A program made the translations under genes and the position numbers. Shown here piece by piece: positions 36,344-43,940 of a stretch of 64,000 nt of DNA (position 1 is the stretch's first letter; each line of letters opens with the position of its first letter). The stretch lies in NCBI GenBank assembly GCA_965223245.1, contig CBDCVY010000013.1, forward strand, positions 372,001 to 436,000. Reading direction: 5' to 3'. Origin of the DNA: CBDCVY01 sp965223245. GTDB taxonomy: Bacteria; Nitrospinota; Nitrospinia; Nitrospinales; Nitrospinaceae. Below the pieces are notes generated by a model that searched no databases, was not told the origin of the DNA, and worked only from the letters and a program-made list of their open reading frames with translations.

Positions 36344-37117
36344 ATGGAATCGACTCTTACCGCCATTGAAAAGCCTAAAAAAATAAGCCCGGGAACTATT
36401 CGTTTGGGAGAAGCGCGTCTTTCTGGTGATGCGCCTTCCACTTATAAGCAAATTTTTCGTTGTAAAAAAAATAATTTCGAATACCTGGGGCAAGTTCGGG
36501 TGGAGGTAACCCCTCCCTCAATTCAGGTCGAATTATTCAATAATAATTTTTTTGATCAATTCGAGATGGATGCAGAGCTAGTTCAAGGTGCATTAGAGGA
36601 TCGTTTGCTTTTCGATATTTTAAAACAAGAAAACATTTCTTTACCTCATAGGGAAGTTATTGATGGTTATCTTAAAGACAGAAAACAATATATTGAAAGT
36701 GAATCGGTCATTGAAGAATTACCCGTTGATAAGAGAGATTTAGAATTTTTAAAACAACGCTTGAACCAAGAATATTTCAAAGGAAAACTGGAAGTTAATA
36801 TTGAATGGGGTAAAAAAGTAAACACCACCAACCGACGTTCCATAAGATTTGGATCATTCGAGGAAAAGAAAAACTTAATACGCATTCACCCTAGGTTGAA
36901 ACAGGAGTTTGTCCCTCTAGAGGTACTTGAGTTAACCATTTATCATGAGATGTGCCACAAATTTTTACCCCCGGTTAAGCGAAATGGGAAATGGGAGGCT
37001 CATCACAAAGATTTTAAAAAGAAAGAGCGTGAGTTTTCCCATTATCGACAAGCTGTCCAGTGGGAAAAAAGAAATTGGGCAAAACTTTTAACACCTATGC
37101 AAGAACAGGAAAATTAA
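36344..37117 (+). CDS. YgjP/SprT-like putative metallopeptidase
   Basis: The 257-residue protein has its conserved part at about residues 130-250. KQRLNQEYFKGKLEVNIEWGKK and RRSIRFGSFEEKKNLIRIHPRL are followed by the zinc motif H201-E-M-C-H205 and a downstream histidine pair at 220-221 (EAHHKDFKKKEREF). This is the SprT-like/YgjP-type arrangement. The first 120 residues are not recognised. No signal peptide, so cytoplasmic. SprT-like proteins in eukaryotes act on DNA-protein cross-links, but bacterial substrates are not defined. Confidence 0.78.
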   Translation: MESTLTAIEKPKKISPGTIRLGEARLSGDAPSTYKQIFRCKKNNFEYLGQVRVEVTPPSIQVELFNNNFFDQFEMDAELVQGALEDRLLFDILKQENISLPHREVIDGYLKDRKQYIESESVIEELPVDKRDLEFLKQRLNQEYFKGKLEVNIEWGKKVNTTNRRSIRFGSFEEKKNLIRIHPRLKQEFVPLEVLELTIYHEMCHKFLPPVKRNGKWEAHHKDFKKKEREFSHYRQAVQWEKRNWAKLLTPMQEQEN

Positions 37118-37136
37118 ATAAAATTGTGATCATGGG

Positions 37137-39563
37137 TTAAATAGGTAACGTGATAATAAATGTAGCCCCTTTTCCATTTGTTGATTCTACTTGGATATTA
37201 CCTCCGTATTTTTCGACCATTTTGTGAACAATATTTAATCCCAGTCCTGTTCCGGAACCTTGGCCTTTGGTAGTAAAGAATGGATCAAAAACTTTGGTTA
37301 AATATTCTTGTGGGATGCCTGGTCCACTATCCTTAATCTTTACCTCGATAGATCCATTGAGATGGTTAGAGTGAATTGAAATCTTTCCTTTACCTTCCAT
37401 TGCTTGGACCCCATTTCGAATAATATTGACGAAAATTTGTTGAATCTCCTCTGGCTTTGCTTTTATGGGAGGAAGGGAAGAATAAAATTTTTCTAATTTA
37501 ATATCATCTGAATAGGAAGCAAGGATAGCAATCTCCGCTGCTGCATCAATTCTTTCGTTAATATCCACATCTTGTTCCGTATCCTTTTCATTGGAACGGG
37601 AATAGCCAGCCATATTTAAAATTACTGAAGACATATGTTTAGCACGGTCTAAAACTTTTTTCGAGTATTTGTGAATTTTATCTACATTTTTTTCACTTGA
37701 GATTGCTTCTGTATAACCGATAATACTGTATAAGGGATTATTCATTTCATGGGCGATCCCAGCGGTGAGAGTTCCTAATCCAGACAATTTGTCCGCGCGC
37801 ATCAATTGATCCAATAGCTTTTTCTCTTCTGTAATGTCTTTAAGAATTAAACCAATCTGGTGTTTGTCCTCATCTTCAAGAAGAACATCGAAGAATTGGA
37901 AGGTGAATACTTTGTTGCCAAGGTTTACTGAACTGTGTCTTTTGATTTCATTTTCATCCTGAGGTGCTAAGGGATCCTTTAACTCATAATTCATGGATGC
38001 ATTTGAAGAAACCTTTCCATTTGTATCTCTTTTACCTTGTTTGTAGTTCCGGAACTCATGTTCAAGACGAACCCAATCACTTTGAAAATTTTGCTTTAAA
38101 TCTTCAATAGATTCGATCTTTTGGCCGTTTAAAAGAGGAGAGAAGAAATTTTCGAATGCGGAGTTGGAGTATTGGATTTTTCCCTTAATATCAAAGATCA
38201 ATATTGCCTCTGGAACGCTCATTAAAATATTTTCAGTATATTTCTTTATATAAACAACTTCTTTGCTTTTCTCCTCAACTTTTTGCTCTAAACCGGAAAA
38301 TGTTCTTTGCAACATTGAGTTCATCGTATTGATTTCCTCAGAAAGCACTTCAATTTCGTCACCGGTTTTAATTTTTAAAGGTTTGACTTGCTTGCCTTGC
38401 CCAATGGCCACAGCTGTTTTTTGTAATTGTTTTATCGGGCGAACAATCCTATCTGCTGCATAGGATCCCATAGTTGCTATTAAAATTATTGAAACTATTC
38501 CTGCGATAGATGCCCACCAAAATAACTTTTGCATAGGAGTAAAAAGTTCTTCTGAAGACTGCCAAGCAAAGGTAAACCAACTTTTTCCAGTTGAGGAAGA
38601 AATGATTTTATTAGTTTCTTCTAAAGGGGAATAACCTATGATAGATAAGTCTTTGCTTCCGTGACCGTCACCTTCGGTCTGTGCCCAATTTGCAGAAGGT
38701 TGAGTTACGCTTGCTATTAAATTTCGGTTAGATAATTGGTGGCCTGTTGGCAATATTGGACATTGGATTACTTGGCCTGTTGAGTCAATAAGCATTACAT
38801 GTCCTGTTTCCCCAAAACTAATGCGGTCCATGGAAGAAGCAAAAAATTCTTTAGCCGAATAAAAGCTATGTAAAATGCCAATGGGTTTTTTTTCGAGGCC
38901 CAATATGGGTGTTGCTATTTCAAATAAATAATGTCCCGTTTGTGTATCAAAAAACAAGTCACCAATATGCTGTTTTTGGGAGCCAGAAATTATGGGTTGA
39001 TGGGAAGCGATGTGACTGTTTATATAAGTGGGATAGTTGTTTACACTTCCTACCAAAACGCCTCTTAAATCACTTATATAAAATGCTTTTATAAATTGAT
39101 TGGTTTGAGAGGAACTTTTTAAAAAGCTTTGTAATATCCCAAAGACTCCTCTCTTCAAAAATGCATCTGGATTATCACCGTGAGTTTCATTCCAAATTTG
39201 CGTTTGCTCCTCTAAGAAAAGTTTTCTGTCATTTTCGTTCATCTTGTCCAATGTTTTGTTTTGTTGCTGGACCGACAATATTAATGTGGGGTGAGAAGAT
39301 AAATGCCTTAGCCTTATTAACTCATTCTTTAAAAGTAGGTCAATTTTTGTGGAGGTTTCGTACGCTAAAGCTTTGAAACTGGCTCCTATAACAGATATTA
39401 ATGATTGGCTTCCTTGAATATATGAAAATATTACGGCAAACAGGAGTGGAATGGCACCTACTATAAGCACCATTCGAATTATTTTGGTTTTTAAACCGGT
39501 TTGCAAAGGTCTAGAAGGTATTGATTTTAAAGGGTTGATCGTTTTTACATCTTGCTTTTGCAT
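37137..39563 (-). CDS. Sensor histidine kinase with periplasmic Cache, HAMP and PAS domains
   Basis: The 808-residue membrane kinase has a first span at about 32-55 (IIRMVLIVGAIPLLFAVIFS), a large periplasmic double-Cache-like domain to about 330, a second span (FWWASIAGIVSIILIATMG), HAMP, a short coiled coil and a PAS domain (VPEAILIFDIKGKIQYSNSA). Then come a HisKA domain with phospho-acceptor His in GTLTAGIAHEMNNPLYS, and HATPase_c boxes (NIIRNGVQAM, DSGPGIP, FDPFFTTK, GTGLGLNIVHKM). The start at 39563 has AAGGGA 5-6 nt upstream. It is divergent from a receiver-only response regulator, its probable partner. Confidence 0.92.
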   Translation of the reverse strand: MQKQDVKTINPLKSIPSRPLQTGLKTKIIRMVLIVGAIPLLFAVIFSYIQGSQSLISVIGASFKALAYETSTKIDLLLKNELIRLRHLSSHPTLILSVQQQNKTLDKMNENDRKLFLEEQTQIWNETHGDNPDAFLKRGVFGILQSFLKSSSQTNQFIKAFYISDLRGVLVGSVNNYPTYINSHIASHQPIISGSQKQHIGDLFFDTQTGHYLFEIATPILGLEKKPIGILHSFYSAKEFFASSMDRISFGETGHVMLIDSTGQVIQCPILPTGHQLSNRNLIASVTQPSANWAQTEGDGHGSKDLSIIGYSPLEETNKIISSSTGKSWFTFAWQSSEELFTPMQKLFWWASIAGIVSIILIATMGSYAADRIVRPIKQLQKTAVAIGQGKQVKPLKIKTGDEIEVLSEEINTMNSMLQRTFSGLEQKVEEKSKEVVYIKKYTENILMSVPEAILIFDIKGKIQYSNSAFENFFSPLLNGQKIESIEDLKQNFQSDWVRLEHEFRNYKQGKRDTNGKVSSNASMNYELKDPLAPQDENEIKRHSSVNLGNKVFTFQFFDVLLEDEDKHQIGLILKDITEEKKLLDQLMRADKLSGLGTLTAGIAHEMNNPLYSIIGYTEAISSEKNVDKIHKYSKKVLDRAKHMSSVILNMAGYSRSNEKDTEQDVDINERIDAAAEIAILASYSDDIKLEKFYSSLPPIKAKPEEIQQIFVNIIRNGVQAMEGKGKISIHSNHLNGSIEVKIKDSGPGIPQEYLTKVFDPFFTTKGQGSGTGLGLNIVHKMVEKYGGNIQVESTNGKGATFIITLPI

Positions 39564-39720
39564 AAAATCCCTTCCCAAAAGATGTATAAAAACGTCCAAA
39601 TGAAAAAAACAAGGAGACCCTAATTTATGAATATATGTCCTTAAATTAAGATTTTCATCTACTTATGAAAAAAAGTTGCGAATTATTTACTCGTGTCCCT
39701 ATGTTTAATATTAATGAAAC

Positions 39721-39749
39721 TGGAGCATTGAAAGTAAACCAATGTTCCA
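39721..39749. promoter_or_regulatory. Imperfect inverted repeat in the kinase-regulator intergenic region
   Basis: TGGAGCATTG and CAATGTTCCA (39721-39730 and 39740-39749) are complementary at 9 of 10 positions. A small palindrome, TTCCAATTTGGAA, overlaps the right arm. The element lies about 60 bp before the response regulator start, in the 243-bp space between divergent genes, so an operator is possible. No clear promoter hexamers were found nearby. Confidence 0.35.
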
Positions 39750-39806
39750 ATTTGGAAAAAATTAAATTTTAATTTTGTCCGTAAACCTTTTCGGGTGGAG
39801 GATCTT

Positions 39807-40202
39807 ATGGTTAAAGGTAAAGTCTTAGTCGTTGATGATGAAGAAGATATTCGTGATGTAATAAGAATGCAATTGGAAGAAAGGGGATTTCGAGTTATCG
39901 AAGCAACCAATGGAGAAGAGGCTATTGAAATGCTACATAGCGAAAACAATTTAGTTAATGTCGGCCTGATGCTTTGTGACATTCGGATGCCAAAAGTTAA
40001 TGGAGTAGAAGCCATTGATTATTTAAAGCAGCATGCTCCGGGGATTCCCATTGTGGTTGTAACAGGATATCCTGATACGCAATTGGCCACAGAGCTTATG
40101 AAAAAGGGCGTCAAAGACTATCTTGTGAAACCAGTCGAAAGGGAGAAACTTCTTCAGGTGGTGGACAACATTATTGCAGTTGGTAAGGATTTTGAGTATT
40201 AG
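39807..40202 (+). CDS. Single-domain response regulator (CheY-like receiver)
   Basis: The 131-residue protein is a complete receiver domain with nothing after it. The acidic pocket is VVDDEED, the phospho-acceptor Asp lies in LMLCDIRMPKVNG, the switch Thr in VVVTGYPDTQ and the Lys in KDYLVKPVER. GGAGG lies 5-6 nt before the ATG at 39807; an upstream in-frame GTG overlaps this ribosome-binding site. Such receivers usually act by protein contact. The divergent histidine kinase is the likely phosphate donor. A strong terminator follows the gene. Confidence 0.93.
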   Translation: MVKGKVLVVDDEEDIRDVIRMQLEERGFRVIEATNGEEAIEMLHSENNLVNVGLMLCDIRMPKVNGVEAIDYLKQHAPGIPIVVVTGYPDTQLATELMKKGVKDYLVKPVEREKLLQVVDNIIAVGKDFEY

Positions 40203-40226
40203 AAGTGTTAAAACATTAAATTAATT

Positions 40227-40265
40227 AAGGCTTTACAACCTTTGGGTTGCAAAGCCTTTTTTTTT
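40227..40265 (+). terminator. Intrinsic terminator after the response regulator
   Basis: A 14-bp stem with one mismatch (40227-40240 against 40245-40258) has a TTTG loop and runs directly into nine Ts (40257-40265). It begins 25 bp after the response regulator stop and is the clearest plus-strand intrinsic terminator in the window. Confidence 0.9.
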
Positions 40266-40287
40266 CGTCTAAATTATCTTCAATCTT

Positions 40288-40635
40288 ATGAAAATGATCA
40301 AATGCTACATTCGATATGAAAAGTTGGATGAAGTGCGAGAAAAACTTTTTGCGCTTGGGGTTCCCGGTTTATCCGTCTCTGAGGTTAAAGGGATTGGGAA
40401 ACCTCTTAGTCAAATGCGATCTGATACCAATTCTCCACTTGATAAAGTTCCGCATTTCCGCCCTCGTATGGAGGTTACCATCGTTCTAGAAAGTGAAGGT
40501 GTGGAGGAGGTGGTCCAAGCTTTAGAAAAAACTTTACGGACGGGTAATTTAGGAGATGGGAAAATATTTATTCTTCCTGTGGAAGATGCAATTCGTGTCC
40601 GTACAGGCGAAAGAGGCGAACAGGCGCTTTATTAA
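40288..40635 (+). CDS. PII-family signal protein with altered T-loop
   Basis: The 115-residue protein is PII-like end to end: MKMIKCYIRYEKLDEVREKL, VSEVKGIGK, and the C-terminal signature TGNLGDGKIFILPVEDAIRVRTGERG, which contributes to ATP binding. The T-loop is unusual. The canonical QKGHTELYRGAEY block is replaced by PLSQMRSDTNSPLDKVPHF, about two residues longer, with no tyrosine at the uridylylation position and without the Gln-Lys pair. It may be a specialised PII paralog. There is no amtB or glnA neighbour to indicate a partner. Confidence 0.85.
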   Translation: MKMIKCYIRYEKLDEVREKLFALGVPGLSVSEVKGIGKPLSQMRSDTNSPLDKVPHFRPRMEVTIVLESEGVEEVVQALEKTLRTGNLGDGKIFILPVEDAIRVRTGERGEQALY

Positions 40636-40696
40636 ATTTTGATTTCATTGATGGTCTCAAAGTTGCTCCCAAAGAGTGAAGCAAATTATTCCTAGA

Positions 40697-41389
40697 ATGA
40701 ACTTTATCCAGCAGAATCTTTCCGCTGTAAAAAATAAGATTTCCCAAGCAGTAAAAAGGTCCGGAAGAGACCCTCAAAAAGTAAACTTGGTTGCTGTTTC
40801 CAAACAAATAGCAGTTCAGAATATTGCAGAAGCCTACCATGCGGGTCAAACTATCTTTGGTGAGAATAAAATCCAAGAAGCTCATCAAAAAATAAAAGAT
40901 TGCCATGATTTTAAAATAGGTTGGCATTTTATTGGCCATTTACAAAAAAATAAAGCTAAATGGATCCCTGGATTTTTTGAACTAGTTCATTCTGTTGATG
41001 ATTTTGAGTTAGCCAAGCGTATTCATCAATTTAGCTTAAATCAGAGTTTAGTGACCAAAATATTAATTCAGGTAAATATTGCTGAGGAGTCCTCTAAATC
41101 TGGAGTCTCTTCAATTAATTTGGAGAAATTGCTCAAGGATATTTCCTTTTTGGAGGGGATTTCTGTTAAAGGTTTAATGTGTATTCCGCCATATAATTCT
41201 AACCCAGAGAAATCTAGAAAATATTTTGTGCAGTTGAGGGAATTGCGTGACAAAATGGTTGAAGAGAATATCTCAAACATAGGTTTAGATGAACTATCCA
41301 TGGGAATGTCTAACGATTTTGAAATCGCCATTGAAGAAGGAGCTACTTTAGTTCGTGTAGGTACGTCGATCTTTGGGCCTAGAAAATAG
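40697..41389 (+). CDS. YggS-type pyridoxal phosphate homeostasis protein
   Basis: This is a single-domain PLP-binding alanine-racemase-like barrel of the YggS/PLPBP family, which buffers free PLP; no enzymatic activity is known. The 230-residue protein has the PLP lysine in NLVAVSKQIAVQ, then GENKIQEAHQK, WHFIGHLQKNKAKW, VHSVDDFELA, VNIAEESSKSG, LMCIPPY and the C-terminal LSMGMSNDFEIAIEEGATLVR. The ATG at 40697 matches the usual start; an in-frame GTG at 40676 is an alternative. proC follows, a neighbour often seen with yggS. Confidence 0.95.
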   Translation: MNFIQQNLSAVKNKISQAVKRSGRDPQKVNLVAVSKQIAVQNIAEAYHAGQTIFGENKIQEAHQKIKDCHDFKIGWHFIGHLQKNKAKWIPGFFELVHSVDDFELAKRIHQFSLNQSLVTKILIQVNIAEESSKSGVSSINLEKLLKDISFLEGISVKGLMCIPPYNSNPEKSRKYFVQLRELRDKMVEENISNIGLDELSMGMSNDFEIAIEEGATLVRVGTSIFGPRK

Positions 41390-41440
41390 CTGGAAACCAA
41401 ATGCATTTTTGTTTTACAAGAAAATAAGGAGAGACCATAA

Positions 41441-42280
41441 GTGTTAAAAGGAAAAAAAATAGGGTTTTTAGGCGGCGGTAATATGGCGGAAGCTATGATC
41501 AAGGGATTATTGTCATCCTCTTTTATTGAAGCAAAAAATATTATTGCTTCAGATGTATCTGAAGAACGATTAAAAAATCTAAAAGATAAGTACAGCATCC
41601 ATATTTCCCAAGATAATAGAGATATGGCTACAAAATCTGACATAATTATTATTGCTGTAAAACCCCAGGCTATGAAAATAGTTTTGTCTGAAATTTACGA
41701 TTTGATGAATGAAAGTAAACTGATCATATCCGTGGCCGCTGGTGTATCTATTAAATCATTAGAAACTTATTTGAACTTAGATGGACATAGCAAAGTGAGT
41801 GTGATTCGGTCGATGCCAAATACTCCTGCCTTGGTCCAAGCGGGGGTTACTGCGTTGGCTGCAGGAAATAATGTTTCAGATTCTAATTTAAAAATTGGTC
41901 ACCGAATATTTGAAGCAATTGGGAAGACCGTCGATGTTGATGAAGCTCACTTGGATGCAGTAACCGGGTTGAGTGGAAGTGGTCCAGCTTATATTTTTAC
42001 AATAATTGAGGCTTTATCTGATGCTGGGGTGAAAATGGGATTGTCAAGGGAAGTTGCAAATATTCTGACCATTCAAACCGTATTGGGATCAGCTAAGTTG
42101 GCTCTAGAAACTGGAAAACATCCAGGGGAGCTAAAGGATATGGTTACTTCCCCGGGGGGAACCACTATTTCTGGGTTGCACACTTTGGAAGAAGGCGGGT
42201 TAAGAACGACTCTGATCAACGCTGTGGAAGAAGCCACTAATCGATCTATATTGCTTGGCAAAGGGACTACAGAATCTTAA
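41441..42280 (+). CDS. proC: Pyrroline-5-carboxylate reductase
   Basis: ProC catalyses the last step of proline synthesis, NAD(P)H-dependent reduction of pyrroline-5-carboxylate. The 279-residue protein has the Rossmann loop GFLGGGNMAEAMIKGL, IIIAVKPQ, SVAAGVSI, VIRSMPNTPALVQAG, and the C-terminal signature VTSPGGTTISGLHTLEEGG. The start is GTG, with AAGGAG 9 nt upstream. It is 51 bp after the yggS-type gene and probably in one transcript with it. Confidence 0.97.
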   Translation: MLKGKKIGFLGGGNMAEAMIKGLLSSSFIEAKNIIASDVSEERLKNLKDKYSIHISQDNRDMATKSDIIIIAVKPQAMKIVLSEIYDLMNESKLIISVAAGVSIKSLETYLNLDGHSKVSVIRSMPNTPALVQAGVTALAAGNNVSDSNLKIGHRIFEAIGKTVDVDEAHLDAVTGLSGSGPAYIFTIIEALSDAGVKMGLSREVANILTIQTVLGSAKLALETGKHPGELKDMVTSPGGTTISGLHTLEEGGLRTTLINAVEEATNRSILLGKGTTES

Positions 42281-42514
42281 AAGTGTTTTTTTTGATTTAG
42301 TTGACGATATCGATTTTGGGGATCATATTTATAGATAAGAGTAGGCAAGTAAGTTGATAGGGTTTGGGAGGGGCCTACAGTAAGAATGAGTTATTGGTTT
42401 GAGGGGTTGCTTCCGATTAGTAAGTTTGGGGTTTGAAAATATAATTTGATTAGGTTTTAAAGGGAGCGACCCCTTTGGTAATACATTCAGAATATTTATT
42501 TTTTGCTCGTTTTT

Positions 42515-42748
42515 TTATTTTGCCCGGTATTTTTGCCATTCCCCCCATCCGCAAAGGCCCAATCCAACAAATAAAAGCCAAGTAGGATGTAAAACTTGCT
42601 CAGGTTTTTGAAAGTATAGAATTAGCATTAAGGCAACACCGGCCATGGTGATGACCAATCCCCAATGCAGTTTATCCATACCTTTGCAAAAAAGATCCGG
42701 GTTTTTTAACTCTTTTCGTACTTCAGGTTTGAGTTCAAAGTGAAACAT
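42515..42748 (-). CDS. Small two-span membrane protein downstream of larE
   Basis: The 77-residue protein has a charged N-terminus (ELKPEVRKELKNPDLFCKGMDK) and two hydrophobic spans (WGLVITMAGVALMLILYF and TWLLFVGLGLCGWGEW). I do not recognise a family. Its start overlaps the end of larE by 14 nt, so it is likely translated from the same message. Nothing in the sequence says what it does. The 234 bp between it and the convergent proC hold only a weak AAAGGG/CCCTTT hairpin (42459-42476). Confidence 0.6.
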   Translation of the reverse strand: MFHFELKPEVRKELKNPDLFCKGMDKLHWGLVITMAGVALMLILYFQKPEQVLHPTWLLFVGLGLCGWGEWQKYRAK

Positions 42749-43586
42749 TATTGTTCACCATTTTTTCTTTTTCAGAGATTGTTTCGTTTAAACTTCCTGT
42801 TCGGTATCCTTCTAAATCAACTGTTACATAGTTAAATCCGATTTTTTTTAATTGGGTCACGATTGATGAATAACTTTCCTCCCGAAAAAATTTATCCAAA
42901 TCCATTTTAGAGAACTCTAAACGAGCTAAGTTTTCATGATTGCGAACCCTGACTTGACGGTAACCTAAACTCTGAAGAAAGTCCTCGGCTAGCTCTACCA
43001 TTTTTAATTTGTTTTCAGTTATTGCTGATCCATATGGGATTCGAGAGGATAAACAAGCCATGGCGGGTTTATCCCAAGTGGGTAAGTTAAGCTCTTTGGA
43101 AAGGTCTCGAACATCTTGCTTAGTGAAAGCGGCTTCGCACAGTGGACTTTTAATTCCATTTTCTTCAGCCGATTTCAAACCGGGACGGTGGTCGCCTAAA
43201 TCATCTAAATTGGTTCCATTTGCTATGTAAGCTATATTAAATTGGTCAGCGATTTTTTTTAGTTGAAAATAAAGTTCTGTTTTGCAGTGATAACAACGGT
43301 TAGTTAGATTCTGGATATATTCCTTGGAGTTCATTTCTTGAGTGGATATGACTATATGTTTAGCATTAATGAGCTTGGCAAACTGTTTCGCATTTGCTAA
43401 TTCTGTGGTGGGTAGGCTTGGGGACTGAGCTGTCACAGCAATAGCTTTTTCGCCTAATACTTTTTTGCTAACTGCTAAAAGCAATGCGCTATCTACTCCT
43501 CCAGAAAATGCAATGAGTATACTCCCCATTTTCTTTAGGATATTTTCTAATTTATTTTTCTTTTTGGTAAGGGACATAGGGGTCAT
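42735..43586 (-). CDS. larE: LarE-like ATP-dependent sacrificial sulfur transferase
   Basis: This 283-residue PP-loop enzyme matches LarE, which AMPylates pyridinium-3,5-biscarboxylic acid mononucleotide and donates sulfur from its own cysteine to build the nickel-pincer cofactor. The PP-loop is S28-GGVDS33. The cysteine corresponding to Cys176 of Lactiplantibacillus LarE is C178 in WDKPAMACLSSRIPYG. Further cysteines C98, C101 and C150 could mark an iron-sulfur-using variant. larB, larC and a lactate racemase are not present in the window, so the product of the pathway cannot be named here. Confidence 0.88.
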   Translation of the reverse strand: MTPMSLTKKKNKLENILKKMGSILIAFSGGVDSALLLAVSKKVLGEKAIAVTAQSPSLPTTELANAKQFAKLINAKHIVISTQEMNSKEYIQNLTNRCYHCKTELYFQLKKIADQFNIAYIANGTNLDDLGDHRPGLKSAEENGIKSPLCEAAFTKQDVRDLSKELNLPTWDKPAMACLSSRIPYGSAITENKLKMVELAEDFLQSLGYRQVRVRNHENLARLEFSKMDLDKFFREESYSSIVTQLKKIGFNYVTVDLEGYRTGSLNETISEKEKMVNNNVSL

Positions 43587-43629
43587 TGGAAAAACAATAA
43601 GGTGGATAAAGTATCACAAAATGGAAGAC

Positions 43630-43668
43630 AAAAAAATATCCGGGAGCGGGGGGAGCCGCTCCCGGATA
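43630..43668 (-). terminator. Strong intrinsic terminator, minus strand
   Basis: A perfect 13-bp GC-rich stem (43637-43649 with 43656-43668, arms of the form CCGGGAGCGG) has a 6-nt loop. On the minus strand it is followed at once by seven Ts. It lies 44 bp before the larE start and about 270 bp after the moaA stop, so it ends either a long moaA transcript or a separate short RNA. Confidence 0.85.
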
Positions 43669-43708
43669 AGGAGGAGGTATAAAAGGTTTAAGTTTTACTA
43701 TCCTTATT
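43630..43708 (-). ncRNA. Candidate small RNA with anti-Shine-Dalgarno segment
   Basis: On the minus strand a perfect TATAAT (43720-43715) would start a transcript near 43708 that ends at the strong terminator, giving an RNA of about 78 nt. Directly before the terminator stem it contains ACCTCCTCCTT (43678-43668), the complement of a Shine-Dalgarno sequence. An unpaired CU-rich seed next to a terminator hairpin is a common small-RNA layout. No convincing -35 was found at 16-19 bp, so the promoter is doubtful. Confidence 0.25.
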
Positions 43709-43837
43709 AACCATATTATAAACAATTTATTTGAAGACCGATGATTTAGACTATTCCAGTTTTTAAGTTCAGGAGAGGTATTTTTTTTATTCTAGTTATT
43801 GAATTACACTTTCCATCAATAAATTAATATAAAACAA

Positions 43838-43853
43838 CAGGTTGAATAACCTG
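43838..43853 (-). terminator. Weak hairpin downstream of moaA
   Basis: A perfect 6-bp stem (CAGGTT and AACCTG) with a 4-nt loop is followed on the minus strand by TTGTTTTATATT. It is 87 bp past the moaA stop and could end the moaA message, though the stem is short. Confidence 0.35.
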
Positions 43854-43940
43854 GAATAAAAAAAGATGCGATTTTGTTAAGGCAAAAAAGGCATAAATAA
43901 GCGCATCTAAAAGTTAATTGGAGTGGTTGTTTAAGATAAA

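Larger units (their letters stand above)
43587..43940. other. Intergenic region between larE and moaA (354 bp)
   Basis: No protein-coding gene is recognisable. It contains a strong minus-strand terminator (43630-43668), an AAGGAGGAGGT stretch on the plus strand that is not followed by any start codon within useful distance, a perfect minus-strand TATAAT (43720-43715) and a second, weaker hairpin (43838-43853) nearer moaA. Confidence 0.6.

Noticed and set aside
42459..42476. AAAGGG/CCCTTT hairpin between proC and the convergent gene as a terminator
   Set aside because: The stem is six base pairs with no convincing T-run on either side; reported only as a weak feature of the spacer.
43668..43678. 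AAGGAGGAGGT on the plus strand as a ribosome-binding site of a missed gene
   Set aside because: No ATG, GTG or TTG with an open frame follows within a workable distance. It makes more sense read as the complement on the minus-strand RNA.
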